Origin: Viscum album
Lineage: Eukaryota; Streptophyta; Magnoliopsida; Santalales; Viscaceae
Direction of reading: 5' to 3'
Assembly (NCBI GenBank): GCA_963277665.1
Contig: OY728136.1
Location: forward strand, 1,976,308,576-1,976,372,575
Length of the DNA: 64,000 nucleotides
The translations under genes were made by a program, and so were the position numbers. Below the pieces are notes generated by a model. That model ran no database searches and was not told the DNA's origin. It saw nothing but the letters and a program-made list of their open reading frames with translations. Each line of letters opens with the position of its first letter. Within the stretch, counting starts at the first letter, position 1. Positions 41,867 through 53,944 of this stretch are shown one piece after another.

Positions 41867-42298
41867 CACCGTTCATGGAGACGATAGGCCGTACGTATGC
41901 ATGAACGCTACTTTAATTTCTTTTTCATATTAATAGAATTAAAAATAATTGAGAGATATTTATATCATAATTCCAGTATAATATATATGTTATAAAGGTC
42001 ACATATGTTTATTAATTTCATTATTTATACATTCCATGTATTTCATGAACGAGTCACATCACTTGAGGGGGCGGTAGTCCACACTTCCTCATATGAAATT
42101 ATCGCATTTGCACAACATTTAACGAATAAAGGAATGTTTTAAATATAAAATACAGAAACATATATATAACATAAATACCATACATATATATATAATATAT
42201 AAAATACAGTTACATCATAATTTCCACCTTTAAATGTGTTAAAATAATATTGAACAATCATCGTTTCGTGAGGCAGTAATTCCACATCCACAGAAACT
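41867..42298 (-). repeat. three spaced inverted-repeat motifs in element A 5' LTR
   Basis: Units lie at about 42,298-42,258, 42,090-42,051 and 41,909-41,867 on the minus strand. The last has AGCGTTCATG / CATGAACGG arms around GCATACGTACGGCC. The array begins about 350 bp downstream of the TATA box, as in element B. Confidence 0.7.
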
Positions 42299-42468
42299 GT
42301 ATGTTCTTTAACAATTAGACAGATGTGTGTGTAAGTGTAGCTATAATCCTTACTATAAAAACATCCTAGTATATTTAATATACTTGTATTATTACAAATT
42401 AAATGAATAAAAAGAGTTTATGGGGTTGGAGAAGAAAAATAAAACAAAAGAACATAAGAGAAAAAATT

Positions 42469-42470
42469 AC
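42469..42470 (-). promoter_or_regulatory. splice-donor-like site, element A 5' LTR
   Basis: The minus strand reads AAAG then GTAATT, 177 bp from the first T of the TATA box. Splicing from here to the acceptor-like site before the ATG at 39,369 would remove about 3.1 kb including the inverted-repeat array and PBS. Confidence 0.5.
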
Positions 42471-42640
42471 CTTTAAATCGGGTAACTCCCTTTGGTTTGA
42501 ACCAAAAGGGTTTCTTGAAGAGATTTCTGCCTAAGGTGAGGATTCAATGATGAAGAGAGGGATGTATAGAGATGAAATGGGTAGGGGTTGGCCGAGCCAA
42601 TGGCTTGAGATGTGTGGGTAATTAGCTAGAGGTGGGCGCC

Positions 42641-42647
42641 TTTTATA
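42641..42647 (-). promoter_or_regulatory. TATA box, element A 5' LTR
   Basis: The minus strand reads TATAAAAGGC in the same context as the partner LTR and the B LTRs, so this is the likely start region of the A transcript. Confidence 0.75.
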
Positions 42648-44103
42648 AGATAGAGGAGGGGAACTCTTGGAAAGTCAAGAAATGTAACTTTATTATAAAA
42701 TGAGATTCGGATTTTAAGGGTCCCACAATGATATACATCGAGGAAAAGGTGATAAGGGTTATAAATATACTCATACAATAGGTTTTTCATAAGATTATGT
42801 CTTATATTTTACATTATCCTGTCATTTTATTTAAATCGTTCATTAATGAGGTAATCGCTTCATCATCATGGTGTCCTAAATAAATTAATTTATTTAATGT
42901 CTAAAAATTATAATACAAATACTATTATGTAAGAAATATTTTTAGCGTTAAAATTAATATTTATAGACTAAGATATCATTTACAGAAACAAAACTAAAAA
43001 TGTTTTTCTTGGGTGATACATTCTTTAGTGATATTCTCCATTCATTAAAAATAAAATGATAAAGTGTCACTTTCACCCAAAAGTGATTCCATGGGGTCCT
43101 AAAGTTTGGAACAAGGAATCCCATGGTCTTCCATGACACAACCAGTAGAATTAGGACACATGTTGGGGTCATTTTTTATTATTATGATATTATTTTATTA
43201 TCCTTAACTACCTGATTACTAATTAATCACGATAATTAAAAATAATTAATGTAGTTACTATTCATAATGTCCAAAAAAAGAATCTTAATTACATAATATG
43301 GACCTTATGGTTCCAAATATTTAATCCATTTTACCAAATTCCAAAAATAGAAATTGTAATAAATAATTTAAAAATAAGTCTCGTTGTCGAAACAAATAGC
43401 AGGTTTTTTGAAGTAATATCTACTAAATGTTTTGCACTTGTTTATGTCCGTTTTAAAAGTGAAATTAATTATATTGACCACCATTGAATTACATGGTAAA
43501 AATATATTCTAATTAATCTTTAAAAAAAATTAAAAATATAATCTACCCATATATTTAAATTAGATGAAAAATCAGTTTTGATGTAAAATGCAGTATATTT
43601 CACTATTCATTAAAAAAAAGAAAATTGTCAGATAAATACCAAAAAATTTACCAAAGTAAATTTAAATGTCCCAATAATAAATAATAAGATTATTTTTACA
43701 AATAGAGCTTATAAAATTGTCAAAAGTTAGATTTAAAAAATGGTTCTCCATCAAAAGGCAGTAAAACAATCTTTTAAAAATATTAGAGTATTTATTCTTA
43801 AAATTGCATTCATTTGGATTTTAATCCAATAAAATTTATTGGATAGATGTGAAAATATTTAACAAATATATGTAATCATTTTTTAGTTATTTATATTCAT
43901 TCCTGCCATTACAACGGCTAGGCGTTAACTATTATAATTTTATTATATTATTACTGTGAAACGTAAGATTTCAAAGAAACTCGTTGTTGCATATTGGGTA
44001 CGCCATCGAGCATAGAACTACCTTTAAAGTAATATTAACATTTCATTCACAAATATTGATAAAAATTATAATGTAATATTATTTATTTACCTGGGAATTT
44101 ACA

Positions 44104-44108
44104 TTCAA
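44104..44108. repeat. target-site duplication of element A, right copy (TTCAA)
   Basis: Identical to 32,714-32,718. With one copy discounted, the pol reading of element C continues from integrase into its C-terminal region. Confidence 0.92.
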
Positions 44109-44345
44109 CCTATCATAACTCTAGAAATACCATCCAAATCCCTCTCCTGTTCTGAGTTTCAATGATAATGAGTTGGAACTATACGATTTTATTTTGTATC
44201 CACTGGTTATGACTGATTATTCGTAGGTTAAATTATTTCAGGGGAAGTATATTCCTTTTTCCATTGTTTTATTGCAGCATTGATTATATTCTCATAAGAC
44301 TTGGGTGCATGAATTGTCTGTGATGGAGGAGTGGCCTCACCTCTT
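44109..44345 (+). pseudogene. element C pol C-terminus (chromodomain-type end)
   Basis: This is the continuation of the integrase gene after element A. It contains KYHPNPSPVLSFND (family: KYxPDPSHVL), then a stretch matching the V-K-V-L-W-x-x-H ... E-A-T-W-E signature, visible as KTWVHELSVMEEWPHLF. This is the group II chromodomain-like tail of plant chromoviruses. Stops interrupt it. The recognisable coding ends about 60 bp before the 3' LTR. Confidence 0.8.
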
Positions 44346-44389
44346 TCTTGAGAACCCTTATTCCATGTCACGTCCTAGGGATGAAATTC

Positions 44390-44406
44390 CAATGGTGGGA
44401 CAATTA
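44390..44406 (+). promoter_or_regulatory. decayed polypurine tract of element C
   Basis: A purine-biased AATGGTGGGACAAT lies directly before TATAACATCC, the decayed start (TG to TA) of the C 3' LTR. The position fits a PPT although the tract is no longer clean. Confidence 0.5.
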
Positions 44407-45283
44407 TAACATCCATGAAAAAAATTAATTTTTCATTAGTGTTACAGTGTATGTTTGTTGGTTTTAGAGGGGGTAATAGTGGTTCTAGTGTTTCTAATGG
44501 GGTTTTTTATTAACTTTGGATATAAAATTAACTCATGTCTTAAATATTTTATTAAAAAAGTATGTTATATGTGTGGAACAATCCGTAAAATCAGATCAAG
44601 GTATAAAATTAATTTATGTGATAATTCCCTTATAAATCATAATATTTATTCATGGGATAACATAACATGAGATGATTTGTTTTTTATCATACATAGATTA
44701 TGGAAGATTCATGTCATAAATCATGGATTTACGATGGGTATATATCAAGGCATGTAGTTTCCATTCACCACATGTGAGACTCCGTGATGTCTCATTTTTT
44801 GCTGATATCCCTTTAACCATATGTTATTCTATGAATGTATGGGTGATTTATTCTCTTATTTTTTTCTTCTATTCTGCACTCAATATCTATCTTTGTTACA
44901 CTACTCCTCATTCAATATTCATTAGGCCTTTGCTCGATGGTCTCATTTTATTTTGGGACTTTGGAAGAAACAATTACTACATTTTTTTAGATCATGTGAT
45001 GATTATATCTCTTATATCCCTTATAGTATAATCGTATGATCTTATTATAGAGGATAACCGTCATATTGATTGTGGGGTGGTATGTGTTTTTTTTATGTAT
45101 GGGTTTATATATCCTGTTAAACAACATTTTTTATTATGGGATTTATAATAATATGTGCGAATATAAGTTAGGCCATTTTTTTGCCTCTACATTCCTTATA
45201 GTGTGTATGGATCCTACTACGAGTGGTGTGCAATCTGATTTTGATGTAGGTGGATCTGTCACTGTCTTATATGTAAAGAATCA
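44407..45283 (+). repeat. 3' LTR of element C, truncated by element D
   Basis: It starts TATAACATCC and is colinear with 26,270 to about 27,130. Similarity stops at about 45,260-45,283, where the LTR of D begins. Open frames inside it (44,455-44,670, 44,723-45,031 and 45,066-45,311) are not genes: the partner LTR does not keep them open. Confidence 0.75.
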
Positions 45284-46946
45284 TCCTAGGTCAACAAGAC
45301 AAGTATCCTAAGGAGGTTTACCACCTGGTGAGGTGTAATAGAAAGGAAACAACAATCATGTTTAACAAAATAATGAATATATTACATAGAAGATGAAAAA
45401 ATTAAATATTTATGAGACATACAATGTCAAACTGAACTATCTAAATTAAAAAGATAAACCAATAAAATACTAAAAATACCTCAGTATGACCATCCATCTC
45501 AATAAAACCATTCCATTGGTAATTTGAAAATAACAAGAGAAACCAAAATTATGTTTAATCTCTTACCTTTACCTGGTTCCTATAAGATATGATTTACTAC
45601 ATCCTAAAGGAAAAAATCTGGTTTTAATCATGAATCACTCTACGATTTTACCAACGTATCTATACAATGTCTAATGTCAATAATGTGTTAGATCTATCTT
45701 TAAATAAAATCTTGTTTAAAAATAATTTGTATAGCATGAAATCATTTTTAAAATCATCCATCTGTTTTTAAAAATGGCATTTCACATTAAAAAAATTCAG
45801 AATATGAAAATTTCACGTGATATGGAATGAAATAACAAACAAAAATTACAATCAATACACTATAAGATAAACATGTGATAAAATAACCATAAAATATTCC
45901 ATCATGTTTAAAAACCAACATAAATGAAAAATCACTCCATTTAAGCTATAAAATAAGTGTATACATACTCTACATGAATGGAATTCCCTACTTTATGAAT
46001 AATGTATATTAAACTGACAAACCCTCTAGTGTAATTACACAAACTAAATTGACACACAACCTCTAGTGGCAGTATAGACACTAAAGTGACATGTTTATTC
46101 TATAATACACCCAAGGATACCCAAAATGATTTTTTTCAATAATCTATTCAAAACCCATGATCATAATTTATATATCATTTTCATCACAACATATAATTGT
46201 GTATGTTCTTAAAAAAACATTTTAGTATGAAAACATCAATTGAGGAACCTAATTAAACAGTAGGTGTGCAAAAATCTATTTTTAAAAAAATCCCACTTAT
46301 GAACACAAATATTTTTAAAAACCCATTACGATAAAAATAATATATTTTCATTTAATGAACAAAAGGAATTTAAAAATCATAATTAAATTATTGAGTTATG
46401 ACTTTTTTATATTGACACATACTATAGGAATCGTGAAAAATTAATTTCCTTAGAAAATATATTGTGAGAAATAAAATATAGTGTCCTCACAATATTATAG
46501 GTATAAGTAAATACATCGATGAACTCTCATGCCATTTTTATTTGGAATAAAAAGCCCAATTAGGTTAAAATGGGAAAAAAGGGAAATATTTTTATTGTGG
46601 ATCAATGAATAAGTGGAAAACTAGATTAATAATCAAGAAAACCCTTGAATATTTCCATCAAGACTAAAGGTATTTTGCCAAGAATCCATGGATAGAATCC
46701 CCTAGAGTGATATGAGTGTTTTAGTTTGATCCTGATGAATATTTGGGGAGTATTATATAAACAAAATTATAACAAATATAGAAATTGCTATATTTTTTTG
46801 TTCAAATTTGGGTGCATGGTAAGTCCAAACTGATAGAAAAACATTGCACCAACCATGAACGTCCAATTTCCATTGATAAAATTAGAACATGGTCTCATTG
46901 AGACTGGGGGAAGGGATTGGTAAAACGATGATCAAACCATGTAACA
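45284..46946 (-). repeat. 3' LTR of element D
   Basis: It is colinear with 62,701-64,000: 45,284 aligns with 62,701 (TCCTAGG), 45,690 with 63,090 (AATGTGTTA), 45,970-46,110 with 63,360-63,510 (GTATACATACT, GGATACCCAA) and 46,440-46,500 with 63,830-63,890 (TAATTTCCTT, GTCCTCA). The right limit is set at GTAACA 46,941-46,946; in element orientation the LTR would start TGTTACATGG after a CATGGGG tract. The left limit is where similarity to the C LTR ends. Both limits are accurate to about 10 bp. Confidence 0.7.
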
Positions 46947-47259
46947 CCCCATGAAAACTAGCAAAAACCCCTCAAAGATCACATAGTGAGTCACTTACTC
47001 CATCTAAACATACTCAAACTATGAAAAATTCAATAAAACCCCCAAAATATATAACATAGGATTCTTAATAATTTTGTTCCCTAATCATTTGTCTATAATG
47101 TTAGCTCCAAAAACTCATGTTTTAAACCTATGATCCCTTGAAATATCATGAAACATATTTGGTAATTTTAAAGACTCTAATAATGAATACATATGACCCA
47201 AAGGGTCTCATAATTTCCCCAAAAATAAATTCTTTATATCCCTAGAGAGTTCTAAAATT

Positions 47260-48600
47260 TTTAGACTTTGTAAAAACATAATTCCATGTTATCCTTGACA
47301 AAAACATCAACTACTACAACATAAGGATATATCATCTACACTTCCACTCTACATGGACTAATTTAACAATTTTACCACATAGTACCTTGTCTCATTGATC
47401 CATAATCATAACTAATTTTTCAAAAACAATGGTTTCTATTTCAATATCAATGTCAGTACAATCAGTCATATTGGAAGGATTCAATAGATACTAATTTAGT
47501 TCGGTATCATGAAACATCTTTTGAATCGACATCAATATAGATAGTAATTCCAACCGATACACCCACATTCCAAGTCTTTCTATAGACTCAAAAGTGCTAA
47601 CATGCCTCAGTGAAAACATTTTCTACATTCACAACTAATAGTATATAAAGCATGGTGAATCCTGAATATATTCTTAATCAATTTCATTGTAGTATTCTTA
47701 CTGATCATGATGGTATTTATAGGATTTATAATGACTCAATTCCATGAAAAATATCTTTCAAATTAATTATAATATTTTCCTAAATCTATTAAATAAGGAT
47801 CAGTCCATACAAGGGCCACCCACAATTTTTTCCATCATAAGGGTGATCTATATGTTCTCCCACCAAATACATAAAATGGGGAAATATTAATTAATGATTA
47901 ATATATATTTTTATAATATAATTTCACCAGCTGAAAAATATTTTCTTAAGTGGAATTGAAATGAATAAAAAATTCCAATATCATATCCCTAAGAACATGA
48001 ATAGATTTATGTCCTTTATCATAAGATTTTGAATGATATTTCATGATCAATACCAATATGGAACTCATTTCCTCTTTTAAAACACTCTGAAACATGTATG
48101 TGAACATGGGGTCTGAGTAAGAAGAAATCATAAGGGGAACCCCATGAATTATCACAACCTCTCAAACAAATAATTTCCCAAGCTATTCTACCTTATTCAT
48201 ATCATTAATAGGTACGAAATGATATGATTTCTTAAATCTATTAATCAACACCCAAAACACATCCTTATCACTAGGATTATATGGTAAACCAATGTCAATA
48301 ATCATTGAAATATCACCCCATATCCATACTGGAATTATTTTGTGATTCAACAAACTAGTTGTTAATTTTTTTTACATTTCTTCATGGGTATGTCATGCAT
48401 TGTAAGATGAACTCTAGAATCAACAGACTCATCCCCAAACACCAATACCATTGTTTTCAATCATGATACATCATGGTATTTCTATGTTGGATGGGATGGA
48501 AAGAACATTTTTCATAATCCATCAATTCACCTATCATAGATGGAGGAACAACCAACCTACCTCAGAAACAATTGTCTCTAATGAGAGACTGAGACCACTC
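47260..48600 (-). pseudogene. element D integrase and pol C-terminus remnant
   Basis: On the minus strand a KQWYWCLGM segment near 48,460 matches the end of the zinc-binding domain (K-x-x-(Y/F)-W-W-P-G-M). At 48,155-48,065 IHGVPLMISSYSDPMFTYMF matches the second catalytic Asp region (L-H-G-V-P-x-S-I-V-S-D-R-D). A segment from about 47,520 reads KMFHDTEL (family: NVFHVSxL) and ends near 47,330 with KLVHVEWK, the counterpart of V-K-V-L-W. Many stops and frameshifts are present. Confidence 0.82.
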
Positions 48601-48849
48601 CCGTGATGTCTCCCAAACTTTTTTGAGTATACTATAGTACATTCCATTTGTATATGATGCTTTATCAAGGAGAAAACACTCATAAAATGTATAATCATCC
48701 TTCCTTCGATCAAATAAAACCTTCCTAATAGAATATTATACTCAAAAAATCATCTCACTGAAGAAACTCATCAGGGGACACTACACTATTGATTAATTAA
48801 TGGAATGAGTTTGAAGTTTTATAATCAGTTCTTTAGAAACCACAATCCC

Positions 48850-49978
48850 CTTTCTAAGAGTATATGAAATATAAAAAAAATTAGTGATACCTAACCTAGT
48901 GTCACTTCCATAAGCTCATATCACATTGATTAAAAAATACTAAAGGATATTATGCTTTGAATATACTACAAACCACTCCACCAAATGATAGTGATTTGAA
49001 TTTTTTATTGACTTCAAAACAACTGCATTATTATGATCATTTTTAGGGTATATATTATCATGAGGTTGTAACTAGGAATTTCCATAGTTTACCACCAACC
49101 TCCCTTGAATCACTAACAACATAAACACATGATAAATGAATCACATAAAAAAAAATATCCTAAACTAAATTAAAGTCGAATTTTCACTAGAGCAGAAGTC
49201 AATCATAAATTCAGTTCATCAAAATATATCAAGAATCTATCACTCCATTAAAAATTTACACAATTTCATGTTAAAGTTTACATCAATGATTTAAACTTTA
49301 AAAACTCTTATAAACTACCAATATTGAGAATCCAATCCTACGAAAATCCAAATCTCAAACACATTTATTTGCTTCATCAAATACATAATCGCTTGTATAT
49401 TCTTGATATCAACAATGATTCATCTTCCACGTTTATGAATCCCTAAAAACATCACTTCATAGATCCAAAATTCACTTGTAAATCATACCATATATGAAAC
49501 TATCTCTCAAGGTTATAAAGATGGTATCCTAATGATGCTTTTTTTACTCCTATGAACTAGAGTACACCAAAATATCATCCACATATGCAACCAGAAAATT
49601 TTTAATGAATTTATGAAAAAATTGATTCATCGAAGACATAAATACTATAGGATTGTTAGTGAGACTTAAGATAATAACCAAAACATAAAATTCTCTTATA
49701 TACTTTTAGACATTTTAATGTTTTATACTAATCTTAGACACTGAATGGGTAGTACCCTAGTTAGAGGAAAATCTATGAAAACCAGGAAGACCCCAAATAT
49801 TGATGAAATATATCATCAATTTAGAGAAAGGTATACTTATTCTTAATATTCAAGTGATTTAATATTTTATAATCCACAAAAATTATGACACTATGATCTT
49901 CCTTCATTGAAATGTGGATGGGTGAAGCCTTTGCTGAAATGAAATAAAGAATAAAACCCTTAACCTTTAGGCCTTCCA
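48850..49978 (-). pseudogene. element D reverse transcriptase (3' part) and RNase H remnant
   Basis: On the minus strand NIKNKYTF near 49,840 (family VKNKYPLP), then NPIVFMSSMNQFFHKFIKNF (family L-T-N-A-P-A-x-F-M), and the catalytic block VAYVDDILVYS at 49,561-49,600. SEFWIYEVMFLG follows (family CEFW...FLGH). The RNase H part near 49,050 reads with a Y-P-K-N-D segment matching N-Y-P-T-H-D. The gene is cut at 49,978 by element B; the missing upstream part is at 60,542-60,814. Confidence 0.85.
49974..49978. repeat. target-site duplication of element B, left copy (TTCCA)
   Basis: TTCCA immediately precedes the TGTAACACCC start of the 5' LTR of B and is repeated at 60,537-60,541 directly after the 3' LTR. 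Confidence 0.93.
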
Positions 49979-51812
49979 TGTAACACCCCGAGATTTTATG
50001 AAAAATATTATTTTTAATGTCTTATGTTGTAGGCTACACCAAAAGGTCCTTGCACAACACGTATCCATGACTTGCCTTGCATTACAGGCAATCACGACCT
50101 TCCTCGATAGAATGTGTATTACGCAATAACGAGTTTCACTAAACAACAATATACTATTAAAATATTATTAATACTAGCCGTAATGAATAATAATAACCAC
50201 TCTTTGAAATTTTGTAAATTTTATTTTTCAAAATGGACTTCATTTTTGGATTCAGAATATCGAAATTAGCTTATGGTGAAATTTTGGTACTTTTCGGATA
50301 ACTTTCATTTTCTGATGAATAGTGTAAATTACCAAATTTTAATTAAAAACATCATTTTTAATAGAAATAATTAATAGTGATAAATTATTAATTTGAGTGG
50401 TTTTAAAGTATATTTAGAATATATTTTTACAATTTAATACAATTTTGGTCATTGGATGTAATTTTACATTTAAACCAGACATAAACAAGTGTCAATCTTT
50501 TGATAGTTATTTTCTCTTAAAACACGTCATTTGTTTTGACGACGGGAATTAATTTTTAAATTTATTAATGCAACTGATATGTTTTGAATTTGGTAAAATA
50601 GACATCATTTTTGAGTTCATAATATCAAATATTGCTTAGGCCTAATTTTTTGGTATTTTTCTGGAAACTTTCATTTTTTGATGAATAGTGAAACCACTAA
50701 GTGGTAGTTAAGAAAAATGATTTTTTAATAAAACTTAATTTTACCACTTCTGTGAGTGGAATTTCAAAAATCTGAGAGACACAGTTGATGTTAGTAAGTA
50801 AAATGTGGTTCAATGAGATTAAAGTAATTTTTGGTGAATAGTAACTTTTTACTTTTATTTACCACGGTTAAAAGTAAATAGGGTAATTAAAGGTAAAAAT
50901 GATATTATTATTACCCTAACACATGTCCTAATTCTATTGGACAAGTTTAATTCGACCAAAAACAACCTTTGGAATAAACTATGACAATTTAGGCCCACTT
51001 GGATTAGATTAGGACATTTATTATTAATTTATTCAAAGAAGGGTTAAAATAGTTAAAATCAAGGATTAATAAGTATATCATTTTTTAATATAGGGTTAAA
51101 CATAAGATAAATTCGACTATAAATATTAATTAGAAAGCTAAAACGATTTCCTACATAATGGTATTTTATTTTTAATTTTTAGACATTAAATAAGTTAATT
51201 AATTTATGACACAATGATGATTTAGTAATTATCTTATTAATGAAATATTTACATAATTGATGTTATAAATACCCAAATAAATGTAATTTGAGACTTTTTA
51301 TGAATTCCACTAATTTTCTAGGTTAAAATGACATGTTAGTATTGATATAATTTACTTTTTTCGAACTAATAATTCTGTGATGATTTTCACAAAAATCAAT
51401 TACTAAATAGTGTCAAAATTGACATAAAATAGTTTTTAAAAACAAATATTATATTATTAATTTTTATTTTATTTCTAAAAATATATTGTTCGGCCAAATG
51501 ACTTAGATAAGGTTATATATATTATTAATAAACATCTTGGGGTTCGTTTGGCTTGATATAGTATTTTAATTTACCTTATAGTGTAAGAAAACAAGAAGAC
51601 ACGGTAAAAGTAAAATTATCTAACTTAAAGTTAAATATAAATGATAAGTTTAAAATAAGAACCTAAACTTGTCTAAATTCTATTTAATGAGAGTATTTCG
51701 ATCCATCCCCACCTTAGATTCGAAATAAATCAATTTTGAGCTATTTAAAACCGAATATGACTTTATAATAAAATAATTTTTTTAGTTTTCCAAAGGAGCC
51801 CCTCTCCTCCCT

Positions 51813-51819
51813 TATAAAA
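51813..51819 (+). promoter_or_regulatory. TATA box, element B 5' LTR
   Basis: CTTATAAAAGGGC follows a CCCCTCTCCTCC pyrimidine tract. A CCTCTCTTCCTCACACC start-region-like tract and a GGCCAACCCCGGCC segment follow. Element A has the same arrangement. Transcription should begin about 30 bp downstream. Confidence 0.8.
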
Positions 51820-51989
51820 GGGCAGCTCCTCCCTCTCTTCCTCACACCACATTGAGCCTTAAAGCACGGCCAACCCCGGCCAAATTCTCTTCTACACTTG
51901 CCTAGAAACATCCTAGAGGTTTTGGTCTTCCAGAAAGACCGATTTTAGTGCCCTAAAAGGAGATCTCAAAGAGGCTCTTCAAAGAAGAG

Positions 51990-51991
51990 GT
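51990..51991 (+). promoter_or_regulatory. splice-donor-like site, element B 5' LTR
   Basis: AAGAAGAG then GTAATGTCC, a good match to the plant 5' splice site. The G of GT is 177 bp from the first T of the TATA box, the same spacing as in both A LTRs and in the B 3' LTR (58,362). It would end a short first exon of roughly 145 nt. Confidence 0.55.
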
Positions 51992-52155
51992 AATGTCCGT
52001 TACCGATTCTTTCAACTTTATTTCTTCTTCCACTTCTTCTTCTTAGTTTGTTTCATTATGAAGTAATAAAATCAGTATCAATCATATACTGATATGTTAT
52101 TATAAGTATGAAACAACCCTATTTCACCATCTATCCATCCTACAGAAAATGAAAT

Positions 52156-52583
52156 CACCGCGCGTGCGTACATACGGAATACCGTCTCCACGCCGTGGTG
52201 AAATCTATTTTCCATCCCCACCTTACTTGGATGGGTGTAATGGTGTGATTAATAACTATATATGATTATTTTAATGTGATATTTATTCTGAAATAGTATA
52301 CATACACTCCAATATAGTCCCACGATCATGAGAACGATATCATCGCTCGTGCGTACGTACAGACTACCATCTCCACGACGTGATGTGATTCATTCTCCAC
52401 TTCAACCATTCATGAATGATTATAAAGTACATATAATAAGTAATCATGAAATATATGACATAATAATGACACTGTATTTATGTGTGTATATATGTATTTC
52501 ATCTACTTAATTCCATTCAACTCAATAAGGAAATGAAAACAGCGTTCATGCGTACGTACGGCCTACCATCTCCATGAACGGTG
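52156..52583 (+). repeat. three spaced inverted-repeat motifs in element B 5' LTR
   Basis: Three related 42-45-bp units lie at 52,156-52,200, 52,341-52,385 and 52,542-52,583, about 190 bp apart. Each has a CGTGCGTACGTACG-like segment followed by (T/C)TACC(A/G)TCTCCA, enclosed by complementary arms: CACCGCGCGTG/CACGCCGTGGTG, CATCGCTCGTG/CACGACGTGATG and CGTTCATG/CATGAACG. The arm sequences differ between units while remaining largely complementary, and unit 3 contains the perfect palindrome CGTACGTACG. All three lie in the predicted transcript leader. Confidence 0.75.
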
Positions 52584-53944
52584 TATTTCTTTCCATTTAC
52601 TGATTTATTATATATATGTATATTCTCAATATATATAATATATAAATCATGTTTTATATTCTGGAATTAAGTAATCATGATCTATGTAATCATATGAATA
52701 ATTACAAGTCAAAACACAGACGACAAATAAAACAATTTTACCCAAAACTCTCTTAAACATGGAATTTACAAAAGAACGGGTACTATAAAGTCATAAATGA
52801 ACCATATATGATATCATAACAATGAGTATTATTCTGGATTAAGTCAATGAAATTATTTAAAACATTATACAGGAGGTTCGGACACTTACGAAGCAAATCG
52901 GACCTAAGGTAAAGGAAAATATCACAATCTCATTTTTATCCGAGATTGTTTATACTTTGGTATTTACTGGGGTGTATTTTATCATCCACATCCATGTTCC
53001 CTCAATATGTAATATTGTTTCCATCCACCTACAATTTTTTAAATCCAATTTTACCCTTCGGTGAGTTTTTAGTAAAGGATATGAAAGTAATATTTTTTCA
53101 TTTTTCATACGAGGTACTTTTTGAGTTTTCCGATAAAAGTACAAAGAATGTTTTTTTAACTTATACGGAATGAATGGATTTTTAAAAATTTATTTCCAAG
53201 AAGATTCCTTTGCAAGTTTTCAAGTTTATTTTATTTTATAATTGTATAACATGTTAAGAAAGGAAAAGTGTTTTTGAAGTAGAAATGATATTTTCCTAAA
53301 GAATGGAGTTCAAGTGTTTTATCAAAATTATTTTCCATCTAAGATAATAAAGGGTTTTGTTTCTATCCCTATTATTACATTGATTTGATTATGTTGTGAT
53401 GGAATTATTTTTATGAATTACTTTATCTTATATGAATTGTTTTATGATGTCACGATATTTAAGAATCCCATTTTTATTACATGGGTTATGTAATGATGTA
53501 TGATTTATGATTTTCTGGCACACATAAAAATGGTATCATTATGAGATGGGTGGGACCTATATCTCCCTCCAATGCATTGGGTAAATATTTTATATCTCAT
53601 GAGATAGACATGGATGGAACGGTAGGTTATACCGGTTCAGTGAAATAGGACTGAAACGGGGAGTGAACTCGGTTCAGAAATGGACTTTGTCCACTAAGAT
53701 AGTCTTGTCAATGAGTCTTGACTAATAAGAAATTATTCTATATGATTATGTGTGTATGCCACAAAGTTTCATGTTTTATGTTATGATTATTGGGATTACA
53801 TTTCACAACTATGATTTATCCCATGTTATGAAATTATGATCTCTTTTGCAGGTTAAGATTTCTAAAATGTTATGTTCTTATGAATATGATGTGATTGATA
53901 TTTCTTTTTTTTTACCCTTACTGAGCATTTGAGCTCACCCTTTT

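Larger units (their letters stand above)
32719..44103 (-). mobile_element. element A: non-autonomous gypsy-type element with giant LTRs
   Basis: A is complete from LTR to LTR and flanked by TTCAA duplications. It reads right to left: 5' LTR (39,603-44,103, 4,501 bp), PBS (39,590-39,600), a short zinc-knuckle ORF region (39,369 to about 38,742), an antisense SINE-like unit (38,182-38,306), PPT (37,213-37,230) and 3' LTR (32,719-37,212, 4,494 bp). The internal region is only 2,390 bp and holds no RT, RNase H or integrase motif, so it must be mobilised by enzymes of another element. A 115-bp hand-aligned LTR sample (from about 32,969 and 39,852) showed about 14 differences. It is related to element B in promoter, splice-like signals, inverted-repeat array, ORF and layout. 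Confidence 0.9.
39603..44103 (-). repeat. 5' LTR of element A
   Basis: In element orientation it runs from TGTAAATTCCC at 44,103 (TGTAACATCC in the partner) to GGGCCTTATA at 39,603. TATA box at 42,641-42,647, donor-like GT at 42,470-42,469, inverted-repeat array at 42,298-41,867 and acceptor-like TTTTTCACAG ending at 39,854. This copy would drive transcription of the element. Confidence 0.9.
26270..45283 (+). mobile_element. element C: Ty3/gypsy retrotransposon, interrupted by element A and cut by element D
   Basis: C reads left to right: 5' LTR, gag, (protease), RT, RNase H, integrase, then element A inserted at 32,718/44,109, then the last part of pol, a PPT-like tract and the start of the 3' LTR. 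The 3' LTR is cut at about 45,284 by element D, and its remainder should lie beyond the window. The pol C-terminus after integrase resembles the chromodomain-type end of plant chromoviruses (Tekay/Del-like). Every domain is broken by stops and frameshifts. Discounting A, about 7.6 kb of C are visible. Confidence 0.85.

Noticed and set aside
44455..45311. Three consecutive plus-strand open frames (71, 102 and 81 codons)
   Set aside because: They lie in the truncated 3' LTR of element C and are not kept open in the 5' LTR.
46940..46950. TGTAACACCCC on the plus strand as the start of another plus-oriented LTR
   Set aside because: It lies at the start of D's minus-oriented 3' LTR and no matching second LTR or duplication follows. 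The resemblance is likely a coincidence of a GTAACA terminus next to a CCCC tract.
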